From: Balneolales bacterium
GTDB taxonomy: Bacteria > Bacteroidota > Rhodothermia > Balneolales > Balneolaceae
Assembly (NCBI GenBank): GCA_022360375.1
Contig: JAKSCW010000227.1
Location: forward strand, 1-5,431
Direction of reading: 5' to 3'
Length of the DNA: 5,431 bases
Part shown: positions 1 to 5,431 of the stretch, piece by piece
How positions within the stretch are numbered: position 1 is the first letter of the stretch
How the letters are laid out: each line of letters opens with the position of its first letter
Notes under the pieces: generated by a model
What the model was told of the DNA's origin: nothing
Seen by the model: only the letters and a program-made list of their open reading frames with translations
Database searches by the model: none
Made by a program: the position numbers and the translations under genes

Positions 1-92
1 TGGCATCGTCATGACCTGATTTGTCGTGGCAAACTGGATGAACAAGTTTCAGGTTTTTCCTCGTGAATAAGAGTTCGTGGAAGTAGAGCCAG

Positions 93-2489
93 TTAAGCCT
101 TACCCGTACGGGCATCTTCTGCGCTGCGTGCCAACTCTGCTTCCTCTTTAGTAATGATTCCTTTCTCCAACGCAGGATCAATAAGGTTTGGAACTGAAGC
201 TTTTTCTAGTTCACGTTTCTTCATAGCCACATACATCTTCTTATAAACCGGAGCTGCTTCCGCGATCAGGTTTAGTGCATGTTCATAGCGGCCCACCGCT
301 TCCTTTGGATCAGTGGGAATAAAAATTCCATGGGTAATTCGATCCCGTTGTTCTCCCACTGTTTGCATGGCTTGCGCAACTTCATGGCCAAGCTTATCAG
401 AAGGGTAACTGCCAATTGGGTTTAACCTGTTCCATACGGCCATCAAACGGAATGCCCAACTCAATCCAGGAACTTTGATCTCGCTCAAAATTCCATCAAA
501 TGCTACCTGCATCCGGTAGAACAGATTATTCATTGCCCAGTGGAAATACGCCTCATCTTCTTTACGCCGGCCTTCTGTTTCAAATCTTTTAAGTGTTGCT
601 GCTGCCAGGTACATGTTGCTCAAAATATCTGCATAACGGCCAGCAATTTTTTCCTTCATCTTCAGTGCTCCACCATATGAACCCAGTGCAATATCAGCAT
701 AGAACGCAAAGGCAGCGGAAGCCCAGGACAAACGTCGATAATATTTAGCAGCCGGGCCGCTCACTGGCGAACCTGCCAGGCGACCGCGGGTTAAGCTCAA
801 CAATAACGTTCTGGATTTGTTTCGTACAACATGTCCTATATGTGCCCAAAAATTCTTATCAAAAGCTTTAGTATCCTTATTTGTTAGTGCTTCAATTTCC
901 TTCAGAGCATATGGATGGCAACGAATCGCCCCCTGCCCAAAAATCATTAAAGTACGGGTAAGAATGTTCGCGCCTTCTACCGTTATTGCAATAGGAAGGG
1001 CTATATAACTATGTGCAAAAATATTTCTTGGGCCACGGGATATACCCGCCCCACCAACAATATCCATCGAATCGTTGATAATTTCGCGCCCAAATTCCGT
1101 AAAATTGTATTTCATAATAGCAGTTACTACTGCTGGTTTTGCGCCTTGGTCCAATCCCCCTGTTGTGTAACGGCGTGCTGCATCCATTAAATAGGTATAT
1201 CCGCCAATCCGTGCCATTGGCTCTTCAATTCCTTCGAATTTCCCAATGTTTAAACCAAATTGCTTACGGATCATTGCGTATGCACCAACTGCTCTGGTTG
1301 CCATTTTCGCGCCGCCGGCAGCCTGGGATGGAAGTGAAATGCCACGTCCTACGGCCAATGATTCCATAAGCATTCTCCAGCCATTTCCAGCTCCTTCCGG
1401 GCCACCAATTATGGAGTCTATTGGAACAATAACATCATGGCCATGAGTAGGACAATTAAAGAATGGTACCCCAAGCGGATCATGACGTTTACCAAGAACA
1501 ACTCCTTTTGTAGTAGATGGAACCAAAGCACAGGTGATTCCTAAATCAGTTCCTTTACCAAGCAGGTTGTCCGGATCTGAGAGTTTAAATGCTAATCCAA
1601 GAACGGTAGAAATAGCTGCCAATGTGATGTAGCGTTTGTTCCAATTCAGGCGAAGATATAGCTCTCCATCTTTGCCCTTGAAAACTATTCCACTCGCCTC
1701 CATTCCACCGGCATCTGAACCGGCATTTGGTTCAGTTAGTGCAAAGCAGGGCATTTCAACACCCGCGGCCAAACGAGGAAGGTAATATTCTTTCTGCTCA
1801 TCGGTACCGTAATGCATCAACAATTCAGCAGGGCCAAGTGAGTTTGGAACCATTACTGTTGTAGCTAATGGTCCGCTTCGGGAAGCCAACTTGGCCACAA
1901 TAGCACTATGGGCCGTTGCCGAAAATTCAAGACCACCATATTTCTTTGGAATTATCAACCCAAAGAACCCTTCTTTACGCATGTATTCCCACACATCTGC
2001 ATTAAAATCTTTCTTGATGAATACTTCCCAGTCGTCGATCATAGCGCAAAGCGCTTCCACCTGATTATCCAAAAAATCCTGTTCATCTTTGGTTAGTTCA
2101 GGATAATCTTGAGCCAGGATATTTTTGAAATTTGGTTTCCCCGAAAAAAGCTCTCCGTCCATCCAAACAGTTCCGGCGTCTATAGCTGTTTGCTCCGTTT
2201 CAGAGATAGTTGGAAGGAACTTCATTGCTTCCATTACTTTCATGACCGGAGCACTTATCAACGTCCTTCGAATACCTGGAATATTAAATAAAAACACTAA
2301 CCCGGTATACGTAAGCAACATCCATTCCGGGGCATTTAATCCAAATAACCCGGCATAACCAATAATCGCCCACAGCCAAAGTGGCGCTCCGGTATACGAA
2401 AATGCAAGTGCCAGAACTACCGCCACCAATACTGATGCCCAGGCAGGAACTTGATACAAAAATCCGATTTGATTTAAAATTGCTTCCAT
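93..2489 (-). CDS. fadE: FadE-type acyl-CoA dehydrogenase, membrane-associated
   Basis: Catalyses the FAD-dependent first step of fatty-acid beta-oxidation, acyl-CoA to trans-2-enoyl-CoA. At 798 residues it matches the large FadE class (E. coli FadE is 814) rather than the usual acyl-CoA dehydrogenases of about 380. Three hydrophobic stretches (about 15-33, 35-52, 55-71) suggest N-terminal membrane anchoring. The dehydrogenase core follows: N-terminal helical part about 130-245 (YGGLEFS at 184-190), middle beta part with CFALTEPNAGSDAG at 248-261 and LNWNKRYITLA at 281-291, and C-terminal helical part with GRGISLPS at 381-388. ITVEGANILTR (502-512) carries the expected catalytic Glu505, by comparison with E. 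coli FadE as I remember it. Residues from about 526 to the end fit the FadE-specific C-terminal domain (DUF1974). The gene lies 10 bases after tetR with a weak AAGAG ahead of the ATG, so co-transcription is likely. It is intact, with no missing key residue seen. The electron acceptor (an ETF) is not in the window. Confidence 0.97.
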   Translation of the reverse strand: MEAILNQIGFLYQVPAWASVLVAVVLALAFSYTGAPLWLWAIIGYAGLFGLNAPEWMLLTYTGLVFLFNIPGIRRTLISAPVMKVMEAMKFLPTISETEQTAIDAGTVWMDGELFSGKPNFKNILAQDYPELTKDEQDFLDNQVEALCAMIDDWEVFIKKDFNADVWEYMRKEGFFGLIIPKKYGGLEFSATAHSAIVAKLASRSGPLATTVMVPNSLGPAELLMHYGTDEQKEYYLPRLAAGVEMPCFALTEPNAGSDAGGMEASGIVFKGKDGELYLRLNWNKRYITLAAISTVLGLAFKLSDPDNLLGKGTDLGITCALVPSTTKGVVLGKRHDPLGVPFFNCPTHGHDVIVPIDSIIGGPEGAGNGWRMLMESLAVGRGISLPSQAAGGAKMATRAVGAYAMIRKQFGLNIGKFEGIEEPMARIGGYTYLMDAARRYTTGGLDQGAKPAVVTAIMKYNFTEFGREIINDSMDIVGGAGISRGPRNIFAHSYIALPIAITVEGANILTRTLMIFGQGAIRCHPYALKEIEALTNKDTKAFDKNFWAHIGHVVRNKSRTLLLSLTRGRLAGSPVSGPAAKYYRRLSWASAAFAFYADIALGSYGGALKMKEKIAGRYADILSNMYLAAATLKRFETEGRRKEDEAYFHWAMNNLFYRMQVAFDGILSEIKVPGLSWAFRLMAVWNRLNPIGSYPSDKLGHEVAQAMQTVGEQRDRITHGIFIPTDPKEAVGRYEHALNLIAEAAPVYKKMYVAMKKRELEKASVPNLIDPALEKGIITKEEAELARSAEDARTGKA

Positions 2490-2499
2490 TTTTCTCTTA

Positions 2500-3096
2500 T
2501 TAAATAATTGTAGTTCGTACTAAGAATCCCTGTATGATCTGTTCTGCAGATTCTTCAATAAATCTTGCTTTTTCAATTCTACTGTCGAGACGCTGATTAA
2601 GAATTACAGAGATAACTCCGTGCATCTGTGCCCAAATGATATAAGCCGCCATCATAGGATTCTCAACGTCCATTACTCCATCATTCACTCCTTCCCTTAT
2701 AATCGATTCGAGCAAAGTGAAACCTTTCCTTACTTTCCGGAACTTTTCTTTTGGATACCGGCCCATTGCATCTGACTTTACCATGTAAATCACTTCGTAC
2801 TTCTCGGGATTGGTGATACCAAAATCCATGTACGCTTCAATAAGTGCATGGAATTTCTCAATCGTGGAAGTTTTATTTTCCGTGCTTTGTTCTAAAGCGG
2901 TACTTAGCTCCTCAATTGCTTCTTCAATTAATGTGTGCACAAGGTGTTCCTTGCTTTCAAAATGCAAATAGATACTTGTGGCCGAAACGCCTACCTGAGA
3001 GGCAATCTTTCGCATTGAGATAGAGTAGTAACCGTTGTTTAATAACAATCCGCGACTTATATCCAGTATTTTGTCGCGCAGACTAAGTTCAGGCAT
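2500..3096 (-). CDS. TetR/AcrR-family transcriptional repressor, likely regulator of fadE
   Basis: A 198-residue regulator of standard TetR length. The N-terminal helix-turn-helix domain covers about 5-52, with the recognition region SMRKIASQVGVSATSIYLHF at 27-46, typical of the family. The C-terminal ligand-binding half contains WAQMHG at 155-160, which resembles the W..HG signature of the TetR C-terminal 'WHG' domain. The ATG is chosen because it gives the normal short lead-in to the first helix; no Shine-Dalgarno is visible. The gene sits 10 bases upstream of fadE on the same strand. A 20-base palindromic repeat ends 14 bases before its start codon, consistent with autorepression and repression of fadE. 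By analogy with TetR-type fatty-acid regulators (FadR of Bacillus, PsrA), the ligand may be an acyl-CoA or fatty acid; this is inferred from context only. Family assignment is firm, target and ligand are not. Confidence 0.93.
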   Translation of the reverse strand: MPELSLRDKILDISRGLLLNNGYYSISMRKIASQVGVSATSIYLHFESKEHLVHTLIEEAIEELSTALEQSTENKTSTIEKFHALIEAYMDFGITNPEKYEVIYMVKSDAMGRYPKEKFRKVRKGFTLLESIIREGVNDGVMDVENPMMAAYIIWAQMHGVISVILNQRLDSRIEKARFIEESAEQIIQGFLVRTTII

Positions 3097-3110
3097 GCAA
3101 TGAAATATTA

Positions 3111-3130
3111 GTTAACACTGTTAAGTTAAC
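3111..3130. promoter_or_regulatory. Putative TetR operator with three GTTAA half-sites
   Basis: The sequence GTTAACACTGTTAAGTTAAC contains two perfect inverted repeats sharing a middle half-site: TTAAC-ACT-GTTAA and GTTAA-G-TTAAC. The outer GTTAAC hexamers form a third symmetric pair. It lies 14 bases upstream of the tetR start codon, where a self-binding repressor would act. The two palindromes overlap, so alternative or cooperative dimer binding is possible. The identity of the binding protein is inferred from position. Confidence 0.65.
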
Positions 3131-3150
3131 GTTCTGAATGAGAAAATCAA
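3122..3150 (-). promoter_or_regulatory. Candidate tetR-fadE promoter
   Basis: On the minus strand TTG (3150-3148) is followed after 19 bases by TAACTTAA. This partly matches the Bacteroidota-type promoter, a TTTG-like -33 element and TAnnTTTG at -7. The -7 element would lie inside the GTTAA palindrome, so a bound repressor would block it directly. The match is partial (TAnnTT without the final TG), so this is a weak call supported mainly by position. Confidence 0.25.
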
Positions 3151-3157
3151 TACAGAA
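3132..3157. repeat. Imperfect inverted repeat between trmB and tetR
   Basis: Outer arms TTCTG and CAGAA are perfect complements, with an inner TGA/TCA pair around GAAAA. It directly abuts the GTTAA palindrome. On the minus strand it also follows the trmB stop codon by 9 bases. It is too AT-rich and lacks a T-tract, so it is unlikely to be an efficient intrinsic terminator; it could be a second protein-binding site or chance. Confidence 0.3.
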
Positions 3158-3166
3158 TTTTCTTGC

Positions 3167-3823
3167 TTAATCGAACGAGAAAGAAATGAAGTGAATAGTG
3201 CGTCCCCTTTTCAGGTGCATTTGTTCGTAGTATGTTTGGATGGAAAGATCGGGGTTCGATGATCGTTCTTCATAAATATCTGGTATCTCCTGATGAAGGA
3301 TGAGGTTGTGTTCCTGAATTATTTCATGGGTGAAATAGTAAAGCTCATCACTGTCCGTCTTCAGGTTAATTTTTGCCCCTTTTTTAAGAAGCGGACGATA
3401 CAGCTCAAGAAACTTTTGGGAAGTTAATTTCTTCCGATTTTTTTTTAGCTGCGGGTCAGGGAAAATGATCCAGATTTCATCAATTTCCTTGTTGGTGAAG
3501 AACTGATCTAAATGATCAATATAGGCCCGAAAAAACCGGACATTGTCCATACCCTCTTGTAAAGCTCTTTGGGCACCTACCCACATGCGATTCCCTTTTA
3601 TATCAAATCCGATAAAATTCTTTTCCGGGTAGAGTTTTCCCAATCCAATTGAGTATTCCCCTTTGCCGCAGGCGAGCTCTAAAACGATGGGATTTGGATT
3701 CCGGAAAATTTCACTATTCCAGGTACCTTTCGGAAAAGGATTTTTACTGTTATAGTCACTCCACTCAAACACATTGGGCATGGTTCGAATGTTTTCCATT
3801 CGCTGAACTTTAATTTTCGGCAT
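3167..3823 (-). CDS. trmB: tRNA (guanine-N7-)-methyltransferase TrmB
   Basis: Uses S-adenosylmethionine to methylate G46 in the variable loop of tRNAs; a cytoplasmic Rossmann-fold enzyme. The 218-residue length is normal. The SAM-binding motif VLELACGKGEYSIGLG lies at 47-62 and the acidic strand-2 residue at IGFDIKG (71-77, Asp74). The family's catalytic stretch appears as IIFPDPQLKKNRKKLTSQKF (119-138), and LKTDSDELY (154-162) is the conserved TD..LY block. Canonical proteobacterial TrmB has FPDPW followed by KxRHxKRR; here Trp is Gln and the His is absent, the form I associate with Bacteroidota homologues. The C-terminal TYYEQMHLKRGRTIHFISF (197-215) also fits TrmB. The ATG overlaps the pdxH stop by one base (TGATG) and has no Shine-Dalgarno, suggesting translation by coupling to pdxH. 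Two further Met codons at residues 9 and 15 are alternative starts but less likely. Confidence 0.95.
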   Translation of the reverse strand: MPKIKVQRMENIRTMPNVFEWSDYNSKNPFPKGTWNSEIFRNPNPIVLELACGKGEYSIGLGKLYPEKNFIGFDIKGNRMWVGAQRALQEGMDNVRFFRAYIDHLDQFFTNKEIDEIWIIFPDPQLKKNRKKLTSQKFLELYRPLLKKGAKINLKTDSDELYYFTHEIIQEHNLILHQEIPDIYEERSSNPDLSIQTYYEQMHLKRGRTIHFISFSFD

Positions 3824-4467
3824 CAGGGAGAAAGTCGCTTGATTAACCAGTTATCATCGATTTTTTGGTAAACAATTCGGTCATGAAGCCGACTAGGGCG
3901 GCCTTGCCAAAATTCTATATAATTTGGAATTACTTTAAAACCACCCCAATTCTCTGGTATAGGTACTTTTCCCTCTTCAAATTGATTTATCAATTTTTCA
4001 AATTTTTGGTCAAGCAATTCTCTGCTTTTTACCTCTTCACTTTGGCTTGATGCATGAGCACCAACCTGACTCATATGAGGGCGGGATTTGAAATAGGCTT
4101 CACTTTCTTCACGAGGAAGTTTCTGCGCTACTCCTTCTATGCGTACCTGCCGTTCCAATTCAATCCAGAAGAAGCATAATGAAACATTTTCGTTCGAAGA
4201 AATTTGATGGCCTTTATCGCTTCCGTAATTGGTATAAAACTTGAATGTATTCTCTTCAACCCCTTTTAAAAGCATAATTCGGGAATGAGGTTTTCCATCC
4301 GAATCAACCGTTGCAAGGTTCATGGCGTTGGGCTCCATTACCTCTGTATCAACAGCTTCTTGAAACCAAATCATAAATTGATTAATCGGGTTCTCCTGAA
4401 CTTCGGTTTGGTCTAAGCTATGCTTGGCATATTCATTGCGGAGTGCTCTAATGTCGGTTTGTTTCAT
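3823..4467 (-). CDS. pdxH: Pyridoxamine/pyridoxine 5'-phosphate oxidase
   Basis: FMN-dependent enzyme oxidising pyridoxamine or pyridoxine 5'-phosphate to pyridoxal 5'-phosphate, in vitamin B6 salvage and the end of the DXP-dependent route. The 214 residues align over full length with E. coli PdxH (218). Visible blocks are the N-terminal IRALRNEY (6-13), the FMN-binding SRIMLLKG (62-69), FYTNYGSDKGHQI (77-89), WIELERQVRIEG (101-112), YFKSRPHMSQVGAHAS (125-140), WGGFKVIP (174-181), and IEFWQGRPSRLHDRIVY (184-200). Arg193 and His195 of RLHDR correspond to the substrate-contacting Arg/His pair. The RLSP C-terminus is diagnostic for the family. It starts 5 bases after the stop of the upstream thioredoxin-fold gene and ends in a TGATG overlap with trmB, so it is the middle gene of the operon. 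No abnormal residue was seen. Confidence 0.97.
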   Translation of the reverse strand: MKQTDIRALRNEYAKHSLDQTEVQENPINQFMIWFQEAVDTEVMEPNAMNLATVDSDGKPHSRIMLLKGVEENTFKFYTNYGSDKGHQISSNENVSLCFFWIELERQVRIEGVAQKLPREESEAYFKSRPHMSQVGAHASSQSEEVKSRELLDQKFEKLINQFEEGKVPIPENWGGFKVIPNYIEFWQGRPSRLHDRIVYQKIDDNWLIKRLSP

Positions 4468-4472
4468 TTACG

Positions 4473-5054
4473 TTACCCAAAAAAATCGGGCTCATTTCCA
4501 GGTTTCCATTTTATGTTGCATCCGATACTCGGAATTTGAGTTACAACAGTTTCCTGGCCATTCAATAGGGCATTTATTGCGGCGGTTAAATCGGCTCCTG
4601 TAACAGAGTTTGAGTTTCCAGGACGGCTGCTATCGAACTGTCCTCGATAAATCAGCTTTAAATCTCCATTGAACAAGAAAAAATCCGGAGTGCAAGCCGC
4701 TCTATAATCCTTGGCCACCTGCTGGCTCTCGTCGTAAAGATACGGAAATGGATATCCTTCTTCTCGTACAACTTCAATCATTTTTCCTGGAGAATCATCA
4801 GGATATTTATCAACATCATTACTACTAATTCCAATAAAACTTATTCCATGTTGAATGTATTGATTTGCAACTTCAACTAATTTTGAATTCACATGCTTTA
4901 CGTAAGGGCAATGATTACATATAAACATGATAACCACCCCTTTTGAGTTTTTGGAATAAGAATGGAGCTCTAACGTTCCACCTGTTACAATTGGGAGTTT
5001 AAAATTTGGGGCAGGCGTACCTAAAGGTAGCATTGTTGATTCAACCGCAGCCAT
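4473..5054 (-). CDS. Peroxiredoxin-like thioredoxin-fold protein (AhpC/TSA, PRX-like1 type)
   Basis: A 193-residue redoxin of the AhpC/TSA superfamily, probably the 'PRX-like1' group; the substrate is unknown to me. It opens with the typical LGTPAPNFKLP (11-21), followed by VIMFICNHCPYVKHVN (41-56) holding the CxxC pair Cys46 and Cys49. ISFIGISSND (71-80) and YPFPYLYDESQQVAKDYRA (101-119) are standard redoxin blocks. CTPDFFLF (121-128) supplies the cis-Pro loop with a third Cys, and IPSIGCNIKW (174-183) a fourth. There is no signal peptide or lipobox, so it is probably cytoplasmic. A disulfide reductase or peroxidase role is likely but unproven. It is the first gene of the trx-pdxH-trmB run. 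The first ATG is chosen; Met8 is an alternative, and neither has a clear Shine-Dalgarno. No specific functional link to pdxH is evident. Confidence 0.9.
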   Translation of the reverse strand: MAAVESTMLPLGTPAPNFKLPIVTGGTLELHSYSKNSKGVVIMFICNHCPYVKHVNSKLVEVANQYIQHGISFIGISSNDVDKYPDDSPGKMIEVVREEGYPFPYLYDESQQVAKDYRAACTPDFFLFNGDLKLIYRGQFDSSRPGNSNSVTGADLTAAINALLNGQETVVTQIPSIGCNIKWKPGNEPDFFG

Positions 5055-5083
5055 TTTGAATGATCTTTTTTTAAACCTAAAGT

Positions 5084-5099
5084 GCGTGTTTTGCCACGC
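5084..5099 (-). other. Short hairpin in the leader of the redoxin-pdxH-trmB operon
   Basis: On the minus strand GCGTG and CACGC form a perfect 5-bp stem around a 6-base loop GCAAAA, ending 29 bases before the redoxin ATG. There is no following T-tract, so it is not an intrinsic terminator. It may stabilise the 5' end of the mRNA or serve as an operator; chance is possible for a stem this short, although it is GC-rich against an AT-rich background. Confidence 0.35.
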
Positions 5100-5160
5100 T
5101 TATCCTCGGAAAATAATATTCAATAAACTTGTTAAAAAATGTATTTGAGTATTACACAAG
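5100..5160 (-). promoter_or_regulatory. Probable promoter zone of the redoxin-pdxH-trmB operon
   Basis: If the hairpin at 5182-5255 ends the upstream transcript, the operon promoter must lie between it and 5054. A minus-strand TATTAT (5118-5113) in very AT-rich DNA is the best -10-like element, but no convincing -35 or -33 element sits at the right distance. The zone is inferred from layout, not from a good motif. Confidence 0.25.
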
Positions 5161-5181
5161 TTTTTACAGAATTTTGGACAT

Positions 5182-5255
5182 AAAAAAACCCGATACCCAA
5201 AGAGAAAATATAGTGGTCATCTATGTTCAAAAGCTACTCTTTGTTGGGCATCGGG
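5182..5255 (-). terminator. Intrinsic terminator, long stem with internal mini-hairpin
   Basis: On the minus strand, bases 5255-5237 (CCCGATGCCCAACAAAGAG) pair with 5204-5189 (CTCTTTGGGTATCGGG). This gives about 16 base pairs, including one G-U and a 3-base bulge, followed at once by seven T (5188-5182). The 32-base loop contains ATAG/CTAT, which can form a small inner stem. The plus-strand side has no T-tract, so termination is directional. It would end a transcript from a gene beyond the right edge, or a small RNA encoded in 5256-5431, and isolate the downstream operon. Confidence 0.8.
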
Positions 5256-5431
5256 AAGCTACACCTGTAAGACGTTTAAAAGGCAAAATAGTTTCCCACG
5301 AGTGTATAAATTTTTGTAAAAGCATCAATATTTTCAGAAAAGATCTAATTGTGTGCCGTGGGTAGTTTTAAAGTGACGAGTAGTGAGACCATCAGATAGC
5401 TTATTCAATCCTATTCTACGAAAAAAAAAAA

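Larger units (their letters stand above)
5055..5431. other. Intergenic region without a confident gene
   Basis: This 377-base AT-rich stretch holds the leader of the minus-strand operon (5055-5181), a long terminator-type hairpin (5182-5255), and a right part (5256-5431) with no convincing gene. The only long open frame, on the plus strand at 5129-5365, starts with TTG, runs straight through the hairpin and encodes no recognisable motif. No tRNA, tmRNA, SRP RNA or RNase P RNA signature was seen. The last eleven bases are all A. Confidence 0.7.

Noticed and set aside
8..15. GTCATGAC palindrome near the left edge
   Set aside because: An 8-base palindrome is expected by chance and has no flanking symmetry or gene context.
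1..66. Plus-strand open frame ending in TGA at 64-66 (ending LDEQVSGFSS), possible end of a convergent gene
   Set aside because: Only 21 codons are visible and I recognise no family; one minus-strand frame is also open here, so coding cannot be told from chance.
59..84. Possible terminator hairpin after fadE (TTCC...GGAA with inner CGTGAA/TTCGTG pairing)
   Set aside because: The stem needs two G-U pairs and a bulge and has no T-tract on the minus strand.
817..2358. Several plus-strand open frames of 60-77 codons inside fadE
   Set aside because: They are antisense shadows of a clear full-length FadE and encode no recognisable domain.
3865..4050. Plus-strand 61-codon frame inside pdxH
   Set aside because: It is antisense to well-conserved PdxH sequence and rich in aromatic and Leu residues, as expected from the reverse of AT-rich coding DNA.
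5129..5365. Plus-strand open frame of 78 codons in the right intergenic region
   Set aside because: It begins with TTG, has no ribosome binding site, no recognisable motif, and runs directly through the terminator stem and T-tract of the minus strand.
5392..5420. Plus-strand TTCAATC segment resembling a tRNA T-loop
   Set aside because: The flanking 5-base arms do not pair, and no anticodon or acceptor stem can be built.

Overview
The window reads as part of a chromosome from a moderate-GC, AT-leaning member of the Bacteroidota/Balneolota side of the bacterial tree. This placement is an inference. It rests on the form of the TrmB catalytic motif (FPDPQ with a Lys-rich follow-on instead of FPDPW...H), the near absence of Shine-Dalgarno sequences, and AT-rich intergenic DNA. 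All five confident genes lie on the minus strand, so the transcription order runs from high to low coordinates. The window ends in a run of eleven A, which looks like a contig edge.

Right side, 5055-5431: no confident gene. It holds a long hairpin followed by a T-tract that reads as an intrinsic terminator on the minus strand. This would end an upstream transcript entering from beyond the window. About 130 bases of AT-rich leader follow, with a short hairpin, ahead of the first gene.

Centre, 3167-5054: a tight three-gene run of a peroxiredoxin-like thioredoxin-fold protein, pdxH (pyridoxamine 5'-phosphate oxidase) and trmB (tRNA m7G46 methyltransferase). The gaps are 5 bases and then a 1-base TGATG overlap, so this is almost certainly one operon. 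The functions are redox/unknown, vitamin B6 cofactor synthesis and tRNA modification. They share no obvious pathway and look like a housekeeping cluster.

Left side, 93-3166: a 70-base gap with a triple GTTAA operator-like palindrome, then a TetR-family repressor and fadE (large membrane-associated acyl-CoA dehydrogenase), 10 bases apart. The layout suggests an autoregulated tetR-fadE unit in which the repressor controls the first oxidation step of fatty-acid beta-oxidation, probably in response to acyl-CoA or fatty acid. I see no strong terminator between trmB and tetR, so read-through from the upstream operon is possible.

I found no mobile element, CRISPR array, tRNA, rRNA or evidently novel defence or biosynthetic system. 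The points most worth a second look are the tetR operator, the structured intergenic region at 5182-5362, and the cysteine pattern of the thioredoxin-fold protein.
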